From NCBI GenBank assembly GCA_017542245.1, contig JAFXXN010000078.1, forward strand, positions 124,001-188,000: DNA of 64,000 bases. Reading direction: 5' to 3'. Both the position numbers and the translations under genes were made by a program. The stretch comes from Lachnospiraceae bacterium (GTDB lineage Bacteria > Bacillota > Clostridia > Lachnospirales > Lachnospiraceae). The notes below the pieces were generated by a model. That model did not search any database. It saw only the letters and a list, made by a program, of their open reading frames with translations, and was not told where the DNA came from. Positions 8,703 through 17,578 of this stretch are shown piece by piece (position 1 is the stretch's first letter; the number at the start of each line of letters is the position of its first letter).

Positions 8703-10361
8703 ATGAGTAATTGTACAGAAAAAGAAATAATCAAAAGCTTTTATGAAGAACAGATGTACGGTACCTGGCGTGAGGGTGAAACTGTAAGTTATGAGCTTTT
8801 GGGCGAAGACCCTAAAGCAAAAGAAAAACGCGGGGGCTTCCGTAACCCGTTTGAGGTGATCGGTGGGGAACTTGTAAAGATAAAGATTGAAAAAGACGGT
8901 AGACAGAGCGAATTTATAATTCATGCATATATCCCGGAGAAGGAAGCAGCAAAGAAATTTCCGAACGGCTCGCCTTTTATTGTCTGCATGCATCCCATAG
9001 TACCGCTTGAATATGTAAAGCAGGAGGGATATGCACTGTTCTTTATGGAATGTACAAAAATAGCTTCTGATGATATATTCCATAACGGCGCTTTTTATGA
9101 CATTTATCCATACGGAAAAAACAACGGGGAACAGACCGGTGCATTAATGGCATGGGCATGGGGCGCATCTAAAGTGCTGGATGCTGTCTATAACGGATTA
9201 TATAAGGAATATGGTCTTGACCCCGATGCTTCAATGGTGACAGGTGTATCACGCTACGGAAAAGCGACAGCTGTTTGTGGCGCATTTGATAACAGATTTA
9301 AAATGCCTATCCCTACCTGTTCAGGGGCGGGAGGACTTGCTCTGTATAATTTTCTGTCAGAAGGAAAAATTTACGATTTACGAAAAGCGGGCGGTCCTGC
9401 TGAATATACTTACGGTAAGAATGAACCTCTTTCATGTCTTCAGTCGGATGCAGAGAGAGGATGGTTTAATGACCGCTTTTTGGAATTTAAGGAGCCTTCC
9501 GATATTCCTTATGATCAGGAATGGCTGCCGATACTTGCCTGTTCAAAAGACAGATACTATTTTGTAGTTGCATCTTATATGGGGGAGGATTGGGTGAATG
9601 CTCCGTCCATGTGGGAATGCTGTAAAAAAGCTAAGATGAACTATTCTTTAGAGAATCTGGCCGATCATTTTGCTGTTCATTTTCATAGTCAGGGGCATGC
9701 TCTGATCCTGGAAGATCTGGAACTGATAGTGGCTTATTTCAACCATATGTATTATGGTATGGACACCGGAGTTGATATGGAAGCCCTGAGCACTACATTG
9801 TTTAAAGGACAGGAGGATGGAGATGCCGAGGTGCTTAGGCTAAGACCATTTAAAAGTAAGGATAGTGAAATAATAGCTTCTTGGTTAAAGGATGAGGATA
9901 TTTTCTGGAAATGGGGCGGAGAGAGATTTGGAGATTTCCCTATAAGTGCTCGGGATATTGAAGAGAAATATCTGGAACATAATGGAGATTGTACGGAATA
10001 TGATAATTTCTATCCGCTGATAGCTTATGGGAATGACGGTGTTGTAGGACATTTTATTATTAGATATATTAATGGAGATCCCGGCGTGTTACGTTTTGGA
10101 TGGGTAATAGTTGATGACAGAAAACGTGGCAAAGGTTACGGAAAGCGGATGCTGGAATTGGGACTCGAATATGCGTTTAAAATCTTAAAAGCCAAGAAGG
10201 TTACAATAGGTGTTTTCGAAAATAATGAGTCGGCTTATAAATGTTATAAATCACTTGGTTTTAAAGAGGCTCCTGAGCAGGAACCTGTTATTCGTGATAT
10301 AAAGGGTGAACAATGGAAGGTTATCGAACTTGAATATGTTCCTGAAATAACTATTCGTTAA
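8703..10361 (+). CDS. CE15-like alpha/beta-hydrolase fused to a GNAT acetyltransferase
   Basis: Two domains are visible in this 552-residue protein. Residues about 1-365 resemble CE15 glucuronoyl esterases: the nucleophile-elbow GVSRYGK (Ser near 183) matches the family's G-x-S-R-x-G-K, followed by SGAGG and a late His in HFHSQGHALI that can complete the triad. No signal peptide is present, unusual for an enzyme that acts on lignin-carbohydrate esters. Residues about 378-552 form a GNAT fold with the acetyl-CoA loop RGKGYGKRM and the C-terminal VFENNESAYKCYKSLGF. The start at ATG 8703 follows TTTTGGGGTGG; an upstream GTG overlaps that site. Both domain calls are firm; substrates and the reason for the fusion are unknown. 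Confidence 0.8.
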   Translation: MSNCTEKEIIKSFYEEQMYGTWREGETVSYELLGEDPKAKEKRGGFRNPFEVIGGELVKIKIEKDGRQSEFIIHAYIPEKEAAKKFPNGSPFIVCMHPIVPLEYVKQEGYALFFMECTKIASDDIFHNGAFYDIYPYGKNNGEQTGALMAWAWGASKVLDAVYNGLYKEYGLDPDASMVTGVSRYGKATAVCGAFDNRFKMPIPTCSGAGGLALYNFLSEGKIYDLRKAGGPAEYTYGKNEPLSCLQSDAERGWFNDRFLEFKEPSDIPYDQEWLPILACSKDRYYFVVASYMGEDWVNAPSMWECCKKAKMNYSLENLADHFAVHFHSQGHALILEDLELIVAYFNHMYYGMDTGVDMEALSTTLFKGQEDGDAEVLRLRPFKSKDSEIIASWLKDEDIFWKWGGERFGDFPISARDIEEKYLEHNGDCTEYDNFYPLIAYGNDGVVGHFIIRYINGDPGVLRFGWVIVDDRKRGKGYGKRMLELGLEYAFKILKAKKVTIGVFENNESAYKCYKSLGFKEAPEQEPVIRDIKGEQWKVIELEYVPEITIR

Positions 10362-10384
10362 GAAGCTAAAGGCAATGAACAGAC

Positions 10385-11230
10385 ATGAGATTTATTGAGA
10401 TTAAAGATTTGGATGCTCCCGAACTTGAAGTATTTTCAAAATTGAAGGAAATTCAGCTTTACAGATACTATGAGCCGGAACCGGGGATTTTTGTGGCTGA
10501 GAGCGCAAATGTGACTCTGAGGGCACTTGAGGCAGGATATGTACCGTTGTCGGTTTTGGCTGAAAATCAGAAATTTGAAAAAGAAGCAGCCCTTGTATTA
10601 AAAAAGATAGAAGAGGTTTTCGGGTCTGAGAAGACCGAGTATTTCCCTGTATATACAGCTGACAGTGAAATTGTTGAACAGCTTACGGGATATGCTCTTG
10701 TTAAGGGACTCTGGACCGTATTCAGAAGAAGAAAAATAAAAAATATTGAAGAATTCTGTATGGATAAAAAGAAACTGTCCGTACTTTTCGATGTTGTAAA
10801 TCCTACAAATGTGGGTGCCATAATAAGATCTGCGGCAGCTTTAGGTTCAGACGGAGCGCTTCTTACCAAATCTTCGGTAGATCCTCTTACAAGGCGTTCA
10901 AGCAGAGTAAGTATGGGAACTGTGTTTCAGATACCGTGGACTGTGGCTAAAAGTGAAGAGAGTAAGGGAATATATCTTATAGATAAACTTCATTCTTTGG
11001 GATTTACAACTGTTGCTATGGCACTGACTACCAGATCGGTAAGCATAGAGGATAAAAATATAAAAAAATCCGATAAGCTGGCAGTGATCCTTGGAAATGA
11101 AGGCTTTGGCTTACCGGATGAAGTTATTGAAGCGTGTTCTTATACTGTGCGTATCCCGATGTTTAACGGAGTAGATTCTCTGAATGTTGCAGCTGCCAGC
11201 GCCGTGGCTTTTTGGGAGCTGTTCAACTAG
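10385..11230 (+). CDS. SpoU/TrmH-family RNA 2'-O-methyltransferase
   Basis: The 281-residue protein methylates ribose 2'-OH in tRNA or rRNA using SAM. The C-terminal SPOUT domain has all three motifs: NPTNVGAIIRSAAALG near 137, VILGNEGFGLPDE near 237, and IPMFNGVDSLNVAAASAVAFWE at the end, which forms the SAM-binding trefoil knot. The N-terminal 110 residues are the usual substrate-binding extension. It follows the esterase-GNAT gene by 23 bp and faces the next gene tail to tail. Whether it targets 23S rRNA or tRNA cannot be told. Confidence 0.9.
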   Translation: MRFIEIKDLDAPELEVFSKLKEIQLYRYYEPEPGIFVAESANVTLRALEAGYVPLSVLAENQKFEKEAALVLKKIEEVFGSEKTEYFPVYTADSEIVEQLTGYALVKGLWTVFRRRKIKNIEEFCMDKKKLSVLFDVVNPTNVGAIIRSAAALGSDGALLTKSSVDPLTRRSSRVSMGTVFQIPWTVAKSEESKGIYLIDKLHSLGFTTVAMALTTRSVSIEDKNIKKSDKLAVILGNEGFGLPDEVIEACSYTVRIPMFNGVDSLNVAAASAVAFWELFN

Positions 11231-11251
11231 ATGAGAAAAGTAATTACGGAT

Positions 11252-12118
11252 TTAATTTTCATTAAGTATTTCTTTGATCTTTGATATAAGTTCAGGTTTT
11301 TTGATCGGTTTGGTCAGATAAGCCTGTGGATTAAAACTGTTTAATACTCTGATGACATTATCCTTTGTGTTTTTATCTGAAAGGATTATTATGGGGAGAT
11401 GCATATGTTTTAGCGGCACCCGGATACGTTTTAGGAACAGGGTTATTTCCAGCTCTGTAAGACTGTAATCCAGAAGCACAAGGTCAACTTTGTTTTCTTC
11501 GAGGAAATCGTAAGCATCCGGACATGATCTGGTTATGTAAACTTTGAAGTCATCTTTAAGATACTGACGGATCAGTATTATCTGATCAGGATTTTTTTCA
11601 ACAATAAGTATTTTCTTTTTATCGGTATTACTGCTTATAGGAGCGGGAATACCGATTTCATTTTCTGTAATGTCAGTATCGGGTTCGTATGAGTCATCAA
11701 AATCATCTTCAATCGTTTCATCTATCTGAACGATAGCTTTCAGCTTCTTTTCTATGGTTTCAAGCTTTGAATAAAGGATATTGTATGGTATGGGCTTTGT
11801 GGGAATATAACTGACTTTCCTGAGTCGGGTGTTCTCGGAGAAAACAATGGTATCCTGATCGTTGGCTGCTACAATTATAGCCACAGGCCTTGTTTTTACG
11901 TAGTCTCCAAGATAGTCATATACTACTATCGAATCAGTACTTTCATATCCGAGACATATTATTATGACTGTCGGTTTTTCTTTTTGTACCAGAGTGGTGA
12001 AAGCTTCCTTGTCAGCCCAGCATCTGATGAATTCAAAATTTGTTTCGTGTTCAAGATGTTCACATATATGATCGGAGATTCTTCGGCTGCGACCGGTAAT
12101 CATAATTTTCATTTCCAT
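11252..12118 (-). CDS. Response regulator with two receiver-type domains
   Basis: The 288-residue protein has a C-terminal receiver (about 168-288): KKILIVEKNPDQ, the phosphoacceptor Asp in VDLVLLDYS, Ser in IIILSDK, and Lys in YLTKPIKKPE. The N-terminal 130 residues look like a second, degenerate receiver: MKIMITGR at the start, VIIICLGYES where the Asp would be, and YIPTKPIPYNIL where the Lys-Pro would be. An acidic linker (DETIEDDFDDSYEPDTD) joins the halves. No output domain is present, so it probably signals by protein contact, as in CheY-like or PatA-type proteins. It lies 32 bp downstream of the LytTR gene on the same strand and may share its transcript. Confidence 0.82.
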   Translation of the reverse strand: MEMKIMITGRSRRISDHICEHLEHETNFEFIRCWADKEAFTTLVQKEKPTVIIICLGYESTDSIVVYDYLGDYVKTRPVAIIVAANDQDTIVFSENTRLRKVSYIPTKPIPYNILYSKLETIEKKLKAIVQIDETIEDDFDDSYEPDTDITENEIGIPAPISSNTDKKKILIVEKNPDQIILIRQYLKDDFKVYITRSCPDAYDFLEENKVDLVLLDYSLTELEITLFLKRIRVPLKHMHLPIIILSDKNTKDNVIRVLNSFNPQAYLTKPIKKPELISKIKEILNEN

Positions 12119-12150
12119 ATAATTATACCGTTTCCTTTGTAAAAATGTTA

Positions 12151-12618
12151 TTAAGTATATTCTTTCAGTTTTGTTTTTATTGCCTTAACCCTGCTCCTTG
12201 ATGCCCAGGATTTTGTTCCGTTTTCAAATTCTATTCCGATGGTTCCGATGATATTAATGTCAAAGTTTTTGACTTTATACAGATTAACTACTTCGGATTG
12301 GGAAATCCTTATGAAACGATCTGTATTAAGCATTTCTTCAACAGTTGACAGGGATTTGTTTACGCTGTACTGATTATCATCAGTCTGGATCATTACTTTA
12401 CGGCCTTGAGTATATACTCTTACAATGACTCTTTGAGAAATGAGTTCAAGTCCGTTTTCTGTATGTACCGGAATTAAAGGATAATCGTTTTCGGAAACAT
12501 TTTCAATGGCATATATTATCTTTTCCACCTGTTGGGTTCGGCTTTTTGTTTGTATGGTAACTTTGGGATCAGTATATCTGTCGTCAAGTACCACATCTAT
12601 ATCGACCATATTTTTCAT
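12151..12618 (-). CDS. LytTR-family DNA-binding regulator
   Basis: The 155-residue protein is a short N-terminal segment followed by a LytTR DNA-binding domain (about 55-153), recognised from VIVRVYTQGRKVMIQT, the SLSTVEEML segment, FIRISQSEVVNLYKVKNFD and the final basic ASRSRVKAIKTKL. There is no receiver domain. Its partner is the DUF3021 membrane protein just upstream (7 bp gap). This pair is the layout of LytTR regulatory systems, where the membrane protein restrains the regulator and the pair often controls its own operon. The inducing signal and targets are unknown. Confidence 0.88.
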   Translation of the reverse strand: MKNMVDIDVVLDDRYTDPKVTIQTKSRTQQVEKIIYAIENVSENDYPLIPVHTENGLELISQRVIVRVYTQGRKVMIQTDDNQYSVNKSLSTVEEMLNTDRFIRISQSEVVNLYKVKNFDINIIGTIGIEFENGTKSWASRSRVKAIKTKLKEYT

Positions 12619-12625
12619 GGGAGTT

Positions 12626-13060
12626 TTACCTTCCTTGTGACTTGCTTAAGACATTTTTTAGATCGCGGTTCATATTCCTTATTTCTTTTTTCCAGATGAG
12701 ATATTCCAGCAGCCAGATGATAACATATGCAACAGAGTATATGATCACGGCTATAATGAGTGTCTCACTGTTGAACCATTTAAGAAGGATACTTGTTATA
12801 AGGAAAGTGAAGAGTGCTATGGCATAATGTATGACAGTTACTTTTACAAGTCCCCAGCTTTCTATGTCATAGACGGTGGAACTTCCCATACAGATAGCGC
12901 CCATAATAAATGACCCGATAAACTGGGTAACGAAATGAAAGGCATCATTTATGACAGCTCCATGAGATATGTTTATTGCAAATAGTATAAGACTGATGAA
13001 CATTCCAAGCAAACCTCCGATCAAGGACTTGATCAACAGCTTTGTTTTTAATGATTGCAT
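12626..13060 (-). CDS. DUF3021 membrane protein, likely LytTR partner
   Basis: The 144-residue protein has four hydrophobic segments (about 12-32, 38-58, 75-95, 101-121) and a basic cytosolic tail ending in SKSQGR. Length, topology and adjacency to a stand-alone LytTR gene match DUF3021, the membrane half of LytTR regulatory systems. By analogy with streptococcal pairs such as HdrM/HdrR and BrsM/BrsR it would hold the regulator inactive. It is the first gene of the leftward unit, preceded by the ribosome site AGGAGAC and a promoter candidate at 13147-13175. Confidence 0.8.
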   Translation of the reverse strand: MQSLKTKLLIKSLIGGLLGMFISLILFAINISHGAVINDAFHFVTQFIGSFIMGAICMGSSTVYDIESWGLVKVTVIHYAIALFTFLITSILLKWFNSETLIIAVIIYSVAYVIIWLLEYLIWKKEIRNMNRDLKNVLSKSQGR

Positions 13061-13146
13061 GATGTCTCCTTTGTTATGATTTAAAGATATTTGACCGTAT
13101 TAGAAGATTATTGGGAAATAGAATCATTATTATAAAACCCCATAAT

Positions 13147-13175
13147 ATTATAATCGTATATTGGATATTTTACAA
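13147..13175 (-). promoter_or_regulatory. Candidate promoter of the DUF3021-LytTR operon
   Basis: On the minus strand TTGTAA, a 17-bp spacer and TATAAT (-10 at 13147-13152) lie 87 bp before the DUF3021 start. It sits in the 312-bp divergent gap 13061-13372, which otherwise holds only the plus-strand promoter at 13287-13315 and AT-rich sequence. Confidence 0.55.
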
Positions 13176-13286
13176 CAGAACATGTTAAATTTGTTCCTTT
13201 TTATGTGTATTTGGTAAGAATTACCGATTAATCTGATGGAAAGTAAAAATATTATTCAAGAATAAGAGTACGAAATGTTTCTACAG

Positions 13287-13315
13287 TTGTCAAAAAAGGC
13301 AAGATGTGGTATAAT
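13287..13315 (+). promoter_or_regulatory. Promoter of the DUF2339 - phosphatase operon
   Basis: TTGTCA (13287-13292), a 17-bp spacer, TATAAT (13310-13315), 58 bp before the start of the DUF2339 gene. Confidence 0.72.
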
Positions 13316-13372
13316 GATTATAATTTTTTAATGGGAAACCGGGTGTAAAAAGACTGTAAGGAGGGTTGAGGC

Positions 13373-15853
13373 ATGGAAGATCTGGATCAGCTTGAAAAAA
13401 GATTGAACGAATGTCGAAAAGTGATGGGAAATGTCCTGGATAACATGAATTATATCCAGAGACAGATTGAGTCTATAAAGGCATCCCAGAATATTAGAGA
13501 TAAGCAAAATCAATCGAATGCACAGGGGCAGCCGCAAAACGGTCAGCAGACCTCTCCACAGCAGGGAAGGCCCCAGCAAGGAAGTCAGCAGTGGCAGGCA
13601 CAGTCAGGACAGTCGCAGCAAGGCGCACAACAGCAGTGGCAGCATGGACAGCCTCAGGGTTGGCAGGCTCAGTCCGGTATACAGCAGCCGGGGCAGCAGA
13701 GTCCTCAACAACCGGGACCTCAACAGCAATGGCAGCAAATCCGTCAGCAAGGTCAGCAACAGCAGGGCCGTCAGCCGCAACAGGGTTGGCAGCCACAGGG
13801 AAATCCACAGCCCGGTTCACAACAGCCGGGGCCACAGTCATGGCAACAGGGAATGCCACAACAGTGTCGTCAGCAGCCGGGTCAGCAGCAGTGGCAGCAG
13901 AACCGGCAGCAGGCACAGTGGCAGGCTTATAATGGCAGGCCGTCTGCTGCAAAAAACACAGTTCAGACCGATCAGAAGGATGCCTCAAATATCGAATCAA
14001 TATTTGGAAAAAATATAATGGCAGTTGCGGCTTCCGTACTGATATTTATCAGCTTAATTCTGTTTGCTGCGCTTATAATTCCAAACATGACAAACGAGAT
14101 AAAATTCACGTTTATGATGGTAGCAAGCTTAGGTATTACAGCATTCGGTCTTATTAAGTGGTTTGATAAGAAGGAAAGTACATTATTCCTTTCTGTCGGA
14201 GCATGTGGTGTCGGAGCGGTATATTTATCGCTTATATTGGGTCATCTGTACTTTAAGCTGATAGGCGGAATATTGCTATTTATATTACTGCTCATATGGT
14301 CTGCCGGAGTTTTGTATCTTTCAAAACTTAAGAAAATACTCTTTGAAATCATAGGCTGTTCCGGAATAGTGATTGCCGTAAATATAGGTGTATTTATGGG
14401 AAGAGGAGCAGATTCCGAAATCAGTTTTATGGTTATAGTCCTGTACTTTATCATAGGAATCTTATCATTTATGATCTTTGGCGGCAAAGACCGGGCTATT
14501 TATCTTATCACTAATATTTCAGCTGTAATCTGTATGCTGCTTTTAGCTCTTGATGGGGCAGTTTTTGCAGGATATAATGCTTTAAGTCCGGATAGTGAAA
14601 AATTAACTGATGAAAGCATGATCCCGGCATATATCATCCTTGGTATCTTCTGCATTGGTATGATCGTTTATAATATGATAAGGACAGACGAGAAAAACCG
14701 TGACTGGATGGGATTCTTTGGCATGGGTTATTTCCTGTTTCTATTAGTGCAGATAGATCTTATTATTAACGATACTGAGATTTATCTTATCTGTGAATGT
14801 GCCGTATGTCTTCTTATGATTGTTGCTTGTGAATGGTATGTAAGGACAAAGAAATCCGCGATAAGAGGTATAGGAACGTATTGCTGGATATCGACTGCAG
14901 TATTGTTACTTATTTGGTATGTGTTCAGAAGCAACTGGCCGGCAAAAATGCCAATAATAACAGGTTTATCGATTCTGTTTGTTATATATGGTTTTGTAAA
15001 AAATTATATGTATGCGAAAATCCTGGGAATATCTGTATACGGAATAGCTGTTTTAATATTTATCACGGATCCGATAGAATTTATTATCTGTACTGTCGTT
15101 GTTTTTGCAGTAATGAATATCTATATGTATATTAAGAATGAACAGTATAATTCCGTGATCAAATGCCTGTCTTACTCGACATTCCTGATCGGTATCATAA
15201 AGGCTTTGGTACTTATGGCTGTTAATGAATGGATAAGTGATGAAACGTCTGTAACGGTCATTATAATGATAATCGGCTTTATAAATATACTGGCCATGAA
15301 GTCCATTTACCGAAAGAATTGGGAAATCAATGAGGACGACAAGGTATCTCTGACAACAAGCTATGTAGTAAATGCTCTTGTTATGGTCATATCCCTTCCG
15401 ATAATGTGCAGTGCTGAAAGTGAATTAAATCACTGGTTACTTGTACTCACAGCTATTGCACTGTTTATGGCAAATTCACTTAACCTCTTAAAGAAGGGAG
15501 GAGTTCTTGAGACTGTATACCTGGGATTAAAGTCAACAGTGTTACTGATAACGATATTGATCTCATTCAAAGCAACAGGTAATGTCTTAAGTATAGCTGT
15601 ATTTATCCTTTCTATCATCCTGATCGCGATCGGATTTAAGGTTAACGAAAAAGGACTTAGGATATACGGACTTGTTATATCGCTGGTGTGCGTTGTAAAA
15701 CTTGTAATGATTGATATTATATATGAAAATACCATAGGACATGCGATAAGCTTTTTCGTGAGCGGAGTTCTCTGTTTTGCCATAAGCGCGATATATGGTT
15801 ATGCTGAGAAAAAGCTGAAGGATATAAGGAGAGAGAATGGCAAGGAAGGATAA
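13373..15853 (+). CDS. DUF2339-type polytopic membrane protein with a Gln-rich N-terminal region
   Basis: The 826-residue protein begins with a short coiled-coil (about 1-40, LDQLEKRLNECRK onward), then a low-complexity region (about 45-190) dominated by Gln, Pro, Gly, Ser and Trp with repeated QQWQ, GQQ and QPG units, then a membrane part (about 215-820) with around 20 hydrophobic segments. Long multi-helix proteins of this build are classed as DUF2339 (predicted membrane proteins, function unknown). The start follows AAGGAGGGTTGAGGC. Its end overlaps the SpoIIE-type phosphatase by 17 bp, so the two are translationally coupled and may act together in envelope signalling. DUF2339 is my best family match, not certain. 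Confidence 0.75.
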   Translation: MEDLDQLEKRLNECRKVMGNVLDNMNYIQRQIESIKASQNIRDKQNQSNAQGQPQNGQQTSPQQGRPQQGSQQWQAQSGQSQQGAQQQWQHGQPQGWQAQSGIQQPGQQSPQQPGPQQQWQQIRQQGQQQQGRQPQQGWQPQGNPQPGSQQPGPQSWQQGMPQQCRQQPGQQQWQQNRQQAQWQAYNGRPSAAKNTVQTDQKDASNIESIFGKNIMAVAASVLIFISLILFAALIIPNMTNEIKFTFMMVASLGITAFGLIKWFDKKESTLFLSVGACGVGAVYLSLILGHLYFKLIGGILLFILLLIWSAGVLYLSKLKKILFEIIGCSGIVIAVNIGVFMGRGADSEISFMVIVLYFIIGILSFMIFGGKDRAIYLITNISAVICMLLLALDGAVFAGYNALSPDSEKLTDESMIPAYIILGIFCIGMIVYNMIRTDEKNRDWMGFFGMGYFLFLLVQIDLIINDTEIYLICECAVCLLMIVACEWYVRTKKSAIRGIGTYCWISTAVLLLIWYVFRSNWPAKMPIITGLSILFVIYGFVKNYMYAKILGISVYGIAVLIFITDPIEFIICTVVVFAVMNIYMYIKNEQYNSVIKCLSYSTFLIGIIKALVLMAVNEWISDETSVTVIIMIIGFINILAMKSIYRKNWEINEDDKVSLTTSYVVNALVMVISLPIMCSAESELNHWLLVLTAIALFMANSLNLLKKGGVLETVYLGLKSTVLLITILISFKATGNVLSIAVFILSIILIAIGFKVNEKGLRIYGLVISLVCVVKLVMIDIIYENTIGHAISFFVSGVLCFAISAIYGYAEKKLKDIRRENGKEG
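13518..13945 (+). repeat. CAG-rich low-complexity coding repeat
   Basis: Imperfect repeats of CAG/CAA with CCG, GGT and TGG codons encode the Gln/Pro/Gly/Trp-rich segment of the DUF2339 protein. The codons vary between CAG and CAA, so this is not a pure microsatellite. All frames stay open across it because the repeats lack stops, producing several meaningless overlapping frames. Confidence 0.7.
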
Positions 15854-17489
15854 GAAACCTGAAGGAAAAAAATATAGTTTTCGTATCAGTATGGCTTTCA
15901 ATATCATCAGCGCAATAGTAGTCATGTTAATATTATTCGGGCTGGTCAGCTGTATAATGGGCTATATTAATTTCGCTGATGCCATGAAGGATGAGTATGA
16001 AACATCCACATATCATATGGCGGATACGGCTGCCATACTGGTCAACGGAGATGATCTTGACGAATATCTTGCGGGAAATAAGACGGTAGATTATACGAAA
16101 TCCCGTGATTATCTCAGTACTTACTGCCGCCGGATATATGTTTCATTAATCTATGTCATTAAGGTTGACAGAAGTGACTATGGCAGTTTTGAATCGATAT
16201 TTAATGTAGTGAATAATGAAGTGGATAATACCGAGTATACTCCGTGGGAGCTTGGGTATAAGAGAAATACTACAAATGATGAATACAGGGCAAAGTATAA
16301 AGCTATTTATGAAGAGGGATCGCCATATGAGACTATTTACCGTTTTAAGACAACTGACGGGCAGCATCCTCATATCACGACTATGGTTCCGGTCAAAAAT
16401 ATTGACGGAGAAATAGTGGCAATACTTTGTATGCAGCGCCCGATAAGTGAGCTTTACGATGCAAGGAAGCCATATATAAGAAGTATGATAATTTCTACGA
16501 TACTTCTTGCCCTGGCGGCTTCGTCCATTGCAGTTGTAATCTTAAGAAGACAGGTAGTAAAGCCTGTAAGGAAGGTTTCTGACGAGGCTGTACGTTTTGC
16601 TCGTGAAAACACTTTGGGAGAGTCTCTTGGGGATATCAGTAGGATAAAAGAAATCTTTAATCTGGCTTCTTCGATCGATACGATGGAGAAGGATATGATA
16701 AACTATGTTAAAAACCTGACTGAGGTTACGGCTGAGAAAGAGCGTATCCATACGGAAATGTCACTCGCTACACGTATTCAGGCCGATATGCTGCCAAATG
16801 TATTTCCGGCGTTCCCTGACAGGTCCGAGTTTGATGTTTACGCTTCAATGGATCCTGCCAAGGAAGTCGGAGGAGATTTCTATGATTTCTTCCTTGTCGA
16901 TGCTGATCATTTGTGTATGGTTATGGCAGATGTATCAGGAAAGGGAGTGCCGGCTGCACTTTTTATGATGGCTTCGAAGGTTATTCTTAAAAATAATGCA
17001 ATGATGGGTAAGGCTCCGGCGACAATCTTAAGCGAGACAAATGCAGCCATTTGTGCAAATAACAGAGAAGAAATGTTCGTTACTGTCTGGATGGGTATTT
17101 TGGAGATTTCCACGGGAACACTTATCATGGCAAATGCCGGGCATGAGTATCCTATACTGAAAAAGGCAGGAGGACAGTTCGAAGTATTTAAGGATAAGCA
17201 TGGATTTGTTATTGGCGGCATGGCAGGAATAAAATACAAAGAATGTTCTGTACAGCTTGAACCCGGAGATAAGCTGTTTGTTTATACAGACGGCGTTCCT
17301 GAGGCCACAAATTCCGAGAATGAACTTTTCGGTATGGAACGTACCATATCAGCGCTAAATGAATGTACCGATGCTTCACCTGAAGATGTGTTAAAAGGTG
17401 TACGCAGTGCTGTAGACAGTTTTGTAAAGGATGCGGAGCAGTTCGACGACCTGACTATGCTGTGTATGGAATATCATGGGAAAGCATAA
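15837..17489 (+). CDS. Membrane-anchored SpoIIE/RsbU-type PP2C serine phosphatase
   Basis: The 550-residue protein has a TM helix at about 22-45, an extracytoplasmic sensor region (about 46-205), a second TM (about 213-235), a HAMP-like segment and a PPM/SpoIIE phosphatase domain (about 295-550). The metal-binding acidic motifs are intact: EVGGDFYDFF, ADVSGKGVPAALF, TDGVPEATN and the terminal QFDDLTMLCMEY. Such enzymes dephosphorylate anti-anti-sigma (STAS) proteins in partner-switching pathways. No STAS or anti-sigma kinase gene is in the window. It overlaps the preceding DUF2339 gene by 17 bp. Confidence 0.9.
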   Translation: MARKDKKPEGKKYSFRISMAFNIISAIVVMLILFGLVSCIMGYINFADAMKDEYETSTYHMADTAAILVNGDDLDEYLAGNKTVDYTKSRDYLSTYCRRIYVSLIYVIKVDRSDYGSFESIFNVVNNEVDNTEYTPWELGYKRNTTNDEYRAKYKAIYEEGSPYETIYRFKTTDGQHPHITTMVPVKNIDGEIVAILCMQRPISELYDARKPYIRSMIISTILLALAASSIAVVILRRQVVKPVRKVSDEAVRFARENTLGESLGDISRIKEIFNLASSIDTMEKDMINYVKNLTEVTAEKERIHTEMSLATRIQADMLPNVFPAFPDRSEFDVYASMDPAKEVGGDFYDFFLVDADHLCMVMADVSGKGVPAALFMMASKVILKNNAMMGKAPATILSETNAAICANNREEMFVTVWMGILEISTGTLIMANAGHEYPILKKAGGQFEVFKDKHGFVIGGMAGIKYKECSVQLEPGDKLFVYTDGVPEATNSENELFGMERTISALNECTDASPEDVLKGVRSAVDSFVKDAEQFDDLTMLCMEYHGKA

Positions 17490-17513
17490 GGAAAACGGAC
17501 GTTAAAGATTTTC

Positions 17514-17542
17514 GTGACAAGAAAAATGGTATATGTTATAAT
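17514..17542 (+). promoter_or_regulatory. Promoter of the pepP operon
   Basis: GTGACA (17514-17519), a 17-bp spacer, TATAAT (17537-17542), 36 bp before the ATG of the aminopeptidase gene. Confidence 0.65.
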
Positions 17543-17578
17543 CTTATTCAGATGTTTACATAAAGGACAGGGTGTTTT

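Noticed and set aside
13494-14018. Long open frames on both strands over the Gln-rich region
   Set aside because: They arise because CAG-type repeats lack stop codons in all frames; neither has a ribosome site or a plausible protein.
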